The translations under genes and the position numbers were made by a program. The notes under the pieces are model-generated. The model searched no databases. It saw nothing but the letters and a program-made list of their open reading frames with translations, and was not told the DNA's origin. Source: Allodiplogaster sudhausi (Eukaryota > Nematoda > Chromadorea > Rhabditida > Diplogasteridae). From it: 64,000 bases of DNA. This document shows positions 59,684 through 64,000 of this stretch, in pieces. The stretch's first letter is position 1. Each line of letters opens with the position of its first letter. Where the stretch lies: contig CALZFC010000301.1 of assembly GCA_945643635.1 (NCBI GenBank), positions 576,001 through 640,000 of the forward strand, in the 5' to 3' direction.

Positions 59684-59912
59684 GCGTGTGCAGCTTGGTC
59701 CATCGAGCAGTGGCCTGCACGAATGGCGGCGGTCCCCGGCCCGATGCAGGCTTCTTCTTCTTCTTCTCTTTACCTCTTCCTCTCTTTTCCTCTCTTCTTC
59801 TCTTCTGTTTACCCTGCCGAGTGTCTGCAAGAGTGAAGCGGCAGCTGTGACCTCTGCAAATGAACATTGCGAAGAGAAAGAGAGAGAGAGAGACGGATGG
59901 AGACAGAGAGAG

Positions 59913-59952
<40 letters not shown>

Positions 59953-60000
59953 AGGAAGATAAAGAAAAAGAACGAAAATGAGAAAGATTGAAATCACGAG
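57330..60000. other. Region without a supported gene
   Basis: AT-rich unique DNA at 57340-58150, 58420-59040 and 59210-59280; CT at 58215-58310, 59090-59130 and 59300-59390; GA at 59520-59680 and 59870-59960. A short exon-like island (59853-59813, minus, TTTGCAG acceptor, GTAAAC donor) may belong to an unseen gene. Confidence 0.4.
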
Positions 60001-60012
60001 AGAGCTACATAC

Positions 60013-60051
60013 ATCAGCAGGAAGGGTTATCGTGGCTAACGATGATATTGG
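60013..60051 (-). other. Candidate 39-nt exon
   Basis: A minus-strand acceptor CCCTCACAG is followed by 13 codons (PISSLATITLPAD) and a GTATGTAG donor. It is phase 0 at both ends. The partner exons are unknown. Confidence 0.25.
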
Positions 60052-60054
60052 CTG

Positions 60055-60235
60055 TGAGGGAAAAGCTTTCAAACTCCCTTTCTCTCCCTCGCCCTCTCTC
60101 TCTTTCTCTCCCTCTCCTTCTCTCCCTCTCTCTCTCTCCCTCTCTCTCTCTCCCTCTCCCTCTCTCCCTCTCTTTCTCTCCCTCTCTCTCTCTCCCTCTC
60201 CCTCTCTCTCTCTCTCTCCCTCTTTCTCTCATTAT
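60055..60235. repeat. (CT)n/(CCCT)n tract
   Basis: CTCTCCCTCTCC repeats. Confidence 0.85.
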
Positions 60236-60399
60236 TCTCGCATCGTTTTGTTCGTTCCGTTCTCTTTCTCCATTCTACTAATCCTCCTTCCCCTCGCCTT
60301 CTCATCCTTCCTTCCTCCCTTCGTGTTTTCGTCTAGCGCCCCCTCCGATCAAATGATACAGTCCGCCGGCAAATAATATTTGCTCTCATTCGGTCTCAG

Positions 60400-60633
60400 T
60401 CAGCGAGGGAAAAGACTGAAAGGGGAGGTCATGCGAAAAGGACGCCACCGTAGAACGCTAATAACAAAACAGTCTATGCATACAAACCTATGTATTTTGT
60501 AACAATAAGTGCTCCTGACAACGCCTGAATTATTCTCTGTATTAAATTGCGAATTAATCTCAGATAGCAGCTGATAAATGTCTATGAATTTTTTTTATGA
60601 TGTTTCCATGATGCTTTAATTACAGCCCTCACT

Positions 60634-60671
<38 letters not shown>

Positions 60672-60908
60672 ATATCTCTAACTCTCTCTCTCTCGATTTC
60701 TTTCTCTCTCTCTCTTTCTATCTCTAACTCTCTCGATCTCTCTCTCTCTCTTTCTCTTTCTCTTTCTCTTTCTCTCTCACATTTTGTTCCTGATCGTTTC
60801 CTTTGATCGTTTCCTGCTACTCGGAACAAAGTGTGCAAGTGAGACAAACTGTTTTCAGCTGTTGCAGCGGACAAAGCAAAGAGTGAAAAAGACGATGGAT
60901 AAAAAGGG

Positions 60909-60948
<40 letters not shown>

Positions 60949-61160
60949 GAAAAAGAGAGAGAGGCAGAGCGAAAGAGAGAGAGAGAAGAGAAGTAGAGAG
61001 AGATAGATAAAGAGTGGAAGATAGCAACTAAATAGCAGCCTGACTATACTCGTTGTTTTGGAGAAGAGTAATCTCACTCTGCCGACTGTCTCATTTTCGG
61101 AGGCCGCTCGCTCAAGAGTGGGCAGAAGGGAAGAAACCTCTCTCTGCATGCACATTCCAA
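60400..61160 (-). CDS. Candidate exons of an unidentified minus-strand gene
   Basis: An 83-nt exon (61160-61078, acceptor CTGCCAG, donor GTGAGA) reads MCMQREVSSLLPTLERAASE and a few more residues. It is followed in phase by 60848-60781 (acceptor AAACAG, donor GTGAGA; FVSLAHFVPSSRKRSKETIR). A terminal exon 60457-60400 (acceptor TTATTAG) would add VLRWRPFRMTSPFSLFPR and a TGA. The first two exons look genuinely coding; the last is weak. The upstream part and the family are unknown. Confidence 0.35.
60635..60780. repeat. (CT)n tract
   Basis: CT repeats, some with TTTCTC variants, next to the donor of the 60848-60781 candidate exon. Confidence 0.85.
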
Positions 61161-61184
61161 CTGGCAGGAACGCAGTAGGTCTGG

Positions 61185-61228
<44 letters not shown>

Positions 61229-61260
61229 GGAGAGAGAGAGAAAGAGGGAGAGGGTGTTGA
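60910..61260. repeat. (GA)n tracts flanking the candidate exon at 61.1 kb
   Basis: GA runs at 60915-61010 and 61180-61250. Confidence 0.85.
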
Positions 61261-61264
61261 ATAG

Positions 61265-62060
61265 ACAGAGAATGAAAGATAGACAGATTAAGATGGATGC
61301 ATAGACATAGAGTGAAAGTGAAAGAGGAGTGAGACAAACGCTGAACAAGATAGATAGAGATTCCTGACTATTATCTACCATGCAGCATTCATCGTTCTCG
61401 CGTATGTATATAAATAAAAGTCTCACCACATCACCTTCTCCCTTGTTTACTCCGTGTCGCCTCAAGGATCATCATTTATCTCTCTCTAGCATGATCTCGC
61501 CTCTTTTTTATACGCAATATTAAAATATATATTTTTTCACACTTTTGTATATCTTGCTAAATACATATGTAAGTGTGCATTCAAATATGTACATTGATAA
61601 TGGAATTGTTCAGGGTGAGGAAAATGGATACTAAAGTTCTTCATGTTCTTTATGTCACGAGCCATTGTTTCACCTCCCTTTGAGCCATTCTCCACCTTTT
61701 CACATCAGATTCTGTTGCGATGAACATCCTTTCCGAAGATTCTTCTTCTTTTTCTTCAATTCAGCTGAACAACAGCGGCTTTTTCTTTAATGCGACTTCT
61801 TTAATTCTGTGCCATCAACGTTCAACTTTTTAGCCTTAGCCTTTTCTCAAAGCAAAAGTCTTTTCTTAAAGCACTACTCACTTTACCTCTCAATTTTTTC
61901 TCTCTTTCTCTGCTTCTCTCTCTTTCTATGCCTCTCTCTCTCTTTCCGTTCTCTCTCTCACTCTATTTCTCTTCATCTGTCTCTCTTTCTCTATTCCTCC
62001 GTGGCTGCTGACCCAACAACGTGATCAGTCGTGGTTTGCGCAAACAGACGAAAAGCGTAG
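61265..62060. other. Region without a supported gene
   Basis: Mixed unique AT-rich and CT-rich DNA (CT at 61900-61990). Nothing with coding features and splice sites is seen. Confidence 0.4.
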
Positions 62061-62089
62061 ATGCGGAAGGGGGAAGCGAGTTCGGAATT

Positions 62090-62235
62090 CGAGGAAGAAA
62101 TAGAGGGAGATAGAAAAGGAGAAAGAGACAGAGAAAGACAGAGGCAGAGACAGATAGAGAGAGAGAGAAAGAGAGAGAGAGACATCGAAAGAGTGAGAGA
62201 GACATTGAAAGAGAGAGAGAGAGAGAGAGAGAGAG
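62090..62235. repeat. (GA)n tract
   Basis: GA runs with GACA interruptions. Confidence 0.85.
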
Positions 62236-62469
62236 ATATGCAACAGTAACTCTCACATGACTGGCTGTACACCGTTCGTCTTTGGGGAGGTTTAGCAGCC
62301 GCTACATTTTGTTCTCTCTTTCGAATCTGATGATGTCAACATTCAAATTTCCCGCCACCCACGGTAGTATTGGGCAAAGAGAGGGTTCGCTTTGTTTGTA
62401 TGTAAACACTCTGCAAACGATGAAAATTCGCACGAGGTCATTTTATATCCGCTTTACGTTTATATTATT

Positions 62470-62473
<4 letters not shown>

Positions 62474-62518
<45 letters not shown>

Positions 62519-62540
62519 TTATCGATATACATATGTATGT
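62474..62540. repeat. (AT)n microsatellite with TATG/TACA flank
   Basis: A long uninterrupted AT run followed by ACATATGTATGTATGTACGTAC. Confidence 0.9.
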
Positions 62541-62910
62541 ATGTACGTACTTACTACATTCTCTTATAAAATGTCTTGATTCAATTGGAGGTGGAAACTG
62601 ATGCTAAAATGAGAAACGCTTGCACACTCGTATAACTGCTGCTAAAATTCTATGAATGAGTTCCAGGCTGTTTTTTTTTAAATCTTTCTGCCGTAACAAA
62701 GAACAGAAAAATAGCCGGCAGTTTAGTCACCGAGAAAAGGAAGAATGAAAGATAGAAAATGCGAGAGAGAGAGAGAAAGAGAAGAAAGACAGAGAAGAGA
62801 GAGAGAAAAAGAGAGAAAGAGAGATTGTGAGTGAGAAGAAAAAATGGGAGAAATCCCATCTAAATCATCAAACTTTGAACTGATATCTAGGCTTGAGCTA
62901 TTTGTGTCCA

Positions 62911-63034
62911 TTTCTATGACTGGTGTCGGAAAACAAATGAAACTGTGTGTGTGGCGTTGCCACGTCAACAAAGACCTCCTCTTTCTCTGACCTCTTCCTT
63001 GTCTCCCACTCATTCCCTCTCTCGTTCCCTCTCC

Positions 63035-63047
<13 letters not shown>
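62911..63047 (-). repeat. ~135-bp unit, copy 2 of an inverted pair
   Basis: Reverse complement of 6301-6435, near-identical by eye. It is followed directly by a (CT)n tract. Confidence 0.85.
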
Positions 63048-63074
<27 letters not shown>

Positions 63075-63450
63075 CTCACTCTCCCTAATCTCCTTTTCCT
63101 GATTCTTCATATTTAAACATTTTCAACATCGCTTTGTACATGTGTAATTTGTCGAGCACCAGAAATCTGCGATACATGCAGAATCGAAGAAATATTGAAT
63201 ATGTACATAAGCTTTGTTGTTTGTTCCCCTAAAATGTCAAACATTTCTTTCCACTTCTCCAGCTTCTGCTCATGTCAGTTGCTCTAAAGACAGAGCAGAT
63301 GGAAGACTAAGAAATGTTCTGTTTGAGGTTACTTTATCTGCTCTGCAACTCGGCATCAACGTCATTATTCTTATTCTCGCAACCCCCCGCGCTCTTCCTG
63401 CTCCACGTCTTGCCTCACTCGCTCACTTGTTCGAATTCATCTCTTTTTCT

Positions 63451-63486
<36 letters not shown>

Positions 63487-63559
63487 GGCTCACTCTCAAT
63501 CTATTAAAACCTTTCTCTCTTTCTCTGCGTCCTTCGTTCTCTCTTTCTCTCTCCCTAAC

Positions 63560-63613
63560 TTCAATTGTCTTATCATTCTTCAGCGGTTCAATGGCGAGGC
63601 CTTCTTTGCTCGA
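63560..63613 (-). other. Candidate 54-nt exon, with an overlapping plus-strand alternative
   Basis: On the minus strand, TTTCTCATTCTTCAG precedes 18 codons (SSKEGLAIEPLKNDKTIE) and a GTTAGG donor. On the plus strand, TTATCATTCTTCAG at 63583 opens RFNGEAFFARLKNEKKREK, which continues to about 63700. The flanking CATTCTTCAG / CTGAAGAATG is an inverted repeat, so each strand shows a good acceptor. Strand and gene are unresolved. Confidence 0.28.
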
Positions 63614-63704
63614 CTGAAGAATGAGAAAAAGAGAGAGAAGCACCCAGAAAGGAGGCAGAAGAGCATCCACCCACGCGAGAGAGCATCTCTCAGATCTCAC
63701 TATT

Positions 63705-63718
63705 TCTCCTTCTCTCTC

Positions 63719-63749
<31 letters not shown>

Positions 63750-63790
63750 TCCTCTCTCTCTCTCCCTTGCTGTCTCTCTCTCTTTCTCTA
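63705..63790. repeat. (CT)n tract
   Basis: CT repeats. Confidence 0.85.
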
Positions 63791-64000
63791 ACCATTCCAC
63801 GTTTCTTCCACTTTCCTACTCTTCCTTCCATCTTTGTCTTTGCTAAGTGAACACGGATGGGTCTTTTCTGAAAGTCTCCGTTCCACTAAGGACTTTTAAA
63901 AAGTAGAATCCTTTTTGCCTCATAATGCCATTCAATTTTCGCCATCATTGGGTTCTGTCTGTAAATCTCTGACCTCACTCTCTCCCTCTATTTCTCTCTT

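Overview
This window is animal nuclear DNA. Genes are broken into many short exons. The exons are balanced to GC-rich in base composition, the introns are AT-rich, and very large (GA)n/(CT)n tracts make up much of the sequence. A nematode is the best guess. Supporting points are a secreted/GPI-type protein that resembles the nematode chondroitin proteoglycan 4 (CPG4) group, acceptor-like AGs a few bases upstream of several start codons (as in spliced-leader trans-splicing), and many short TACGGTA/TACTGTA motifs and TTAA or TA inverted-repeat elements of kinds common in nematode genomes. The species cannot be named from this sequence.

Layout. 0-2.9 kb: 5' part of a minus-strand secreted Thr-rich protein. 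3-17 kb: mostly purine/pyrimidine repeats with a few coding-like islands, a hAT-type MITE (8.7 kb), a cluster of a ~220-nt repeat with a conserved hairpin (11.2-13.6 kb), and a palindromic TA-flanked MITE inserted in that cluster. 17.2-24.1 kb: plus-strand CPG4-like gene of 8 exons. 24.8-31.7 kb: minus-strand mitochondrial malonyl-CoA:ACP transacylase (MCAT), 14 exons. 32.7-38.2 kb: minus-strand ADP-dependent glucokinase (ADPGK), 15 exons. 39.6-40.5 kb: small plus-strand Cys-rich type I membrane protein. 41.0-46.6 kb: minus-strand TFIIIC subunit 5 (GTF3C5), 12 exons. 47.1-51.2 kb: minus-strand SNAPc subunit 3 (SNAPC3), 10 exons. 51.3-52.9 kb: foldback element whose arms carry ~30-bp direct repeats. 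53-64 kb: repeats again, with the 3' end of an unidentified minus-strand gene (54.4-56.4 kb) and isolated candidate exons.

I rebuilt the five main genes exon by exon. Every splice site was required to be GT-AG and phase-consistent, and the joined product was compared with what I remember of the human protein families. MCAT (mitochondrial fatty-acid synthesis) and ADPGK (ADP-dependent glucose phosphorylation) are metabolic. SNAPC3 and GTF3C5 are both transcription factors of small-RNA/Pol III genes. They lie in tandem, 512 bp apart on the same strand, so an operon is worth testing.

The most interesting signals are: a shared nine-base 5' splice-site sequence in four introns of three genes; a TTAA-type element whose end serves as a 3' splice site in ADPGK and, in related form, in GTF3C5; frequent AAG/GAG acceptors; the hairpin-bearing repeat family at 11-13.6 kb; and an altered catalytic-loop motif in ADPGK.
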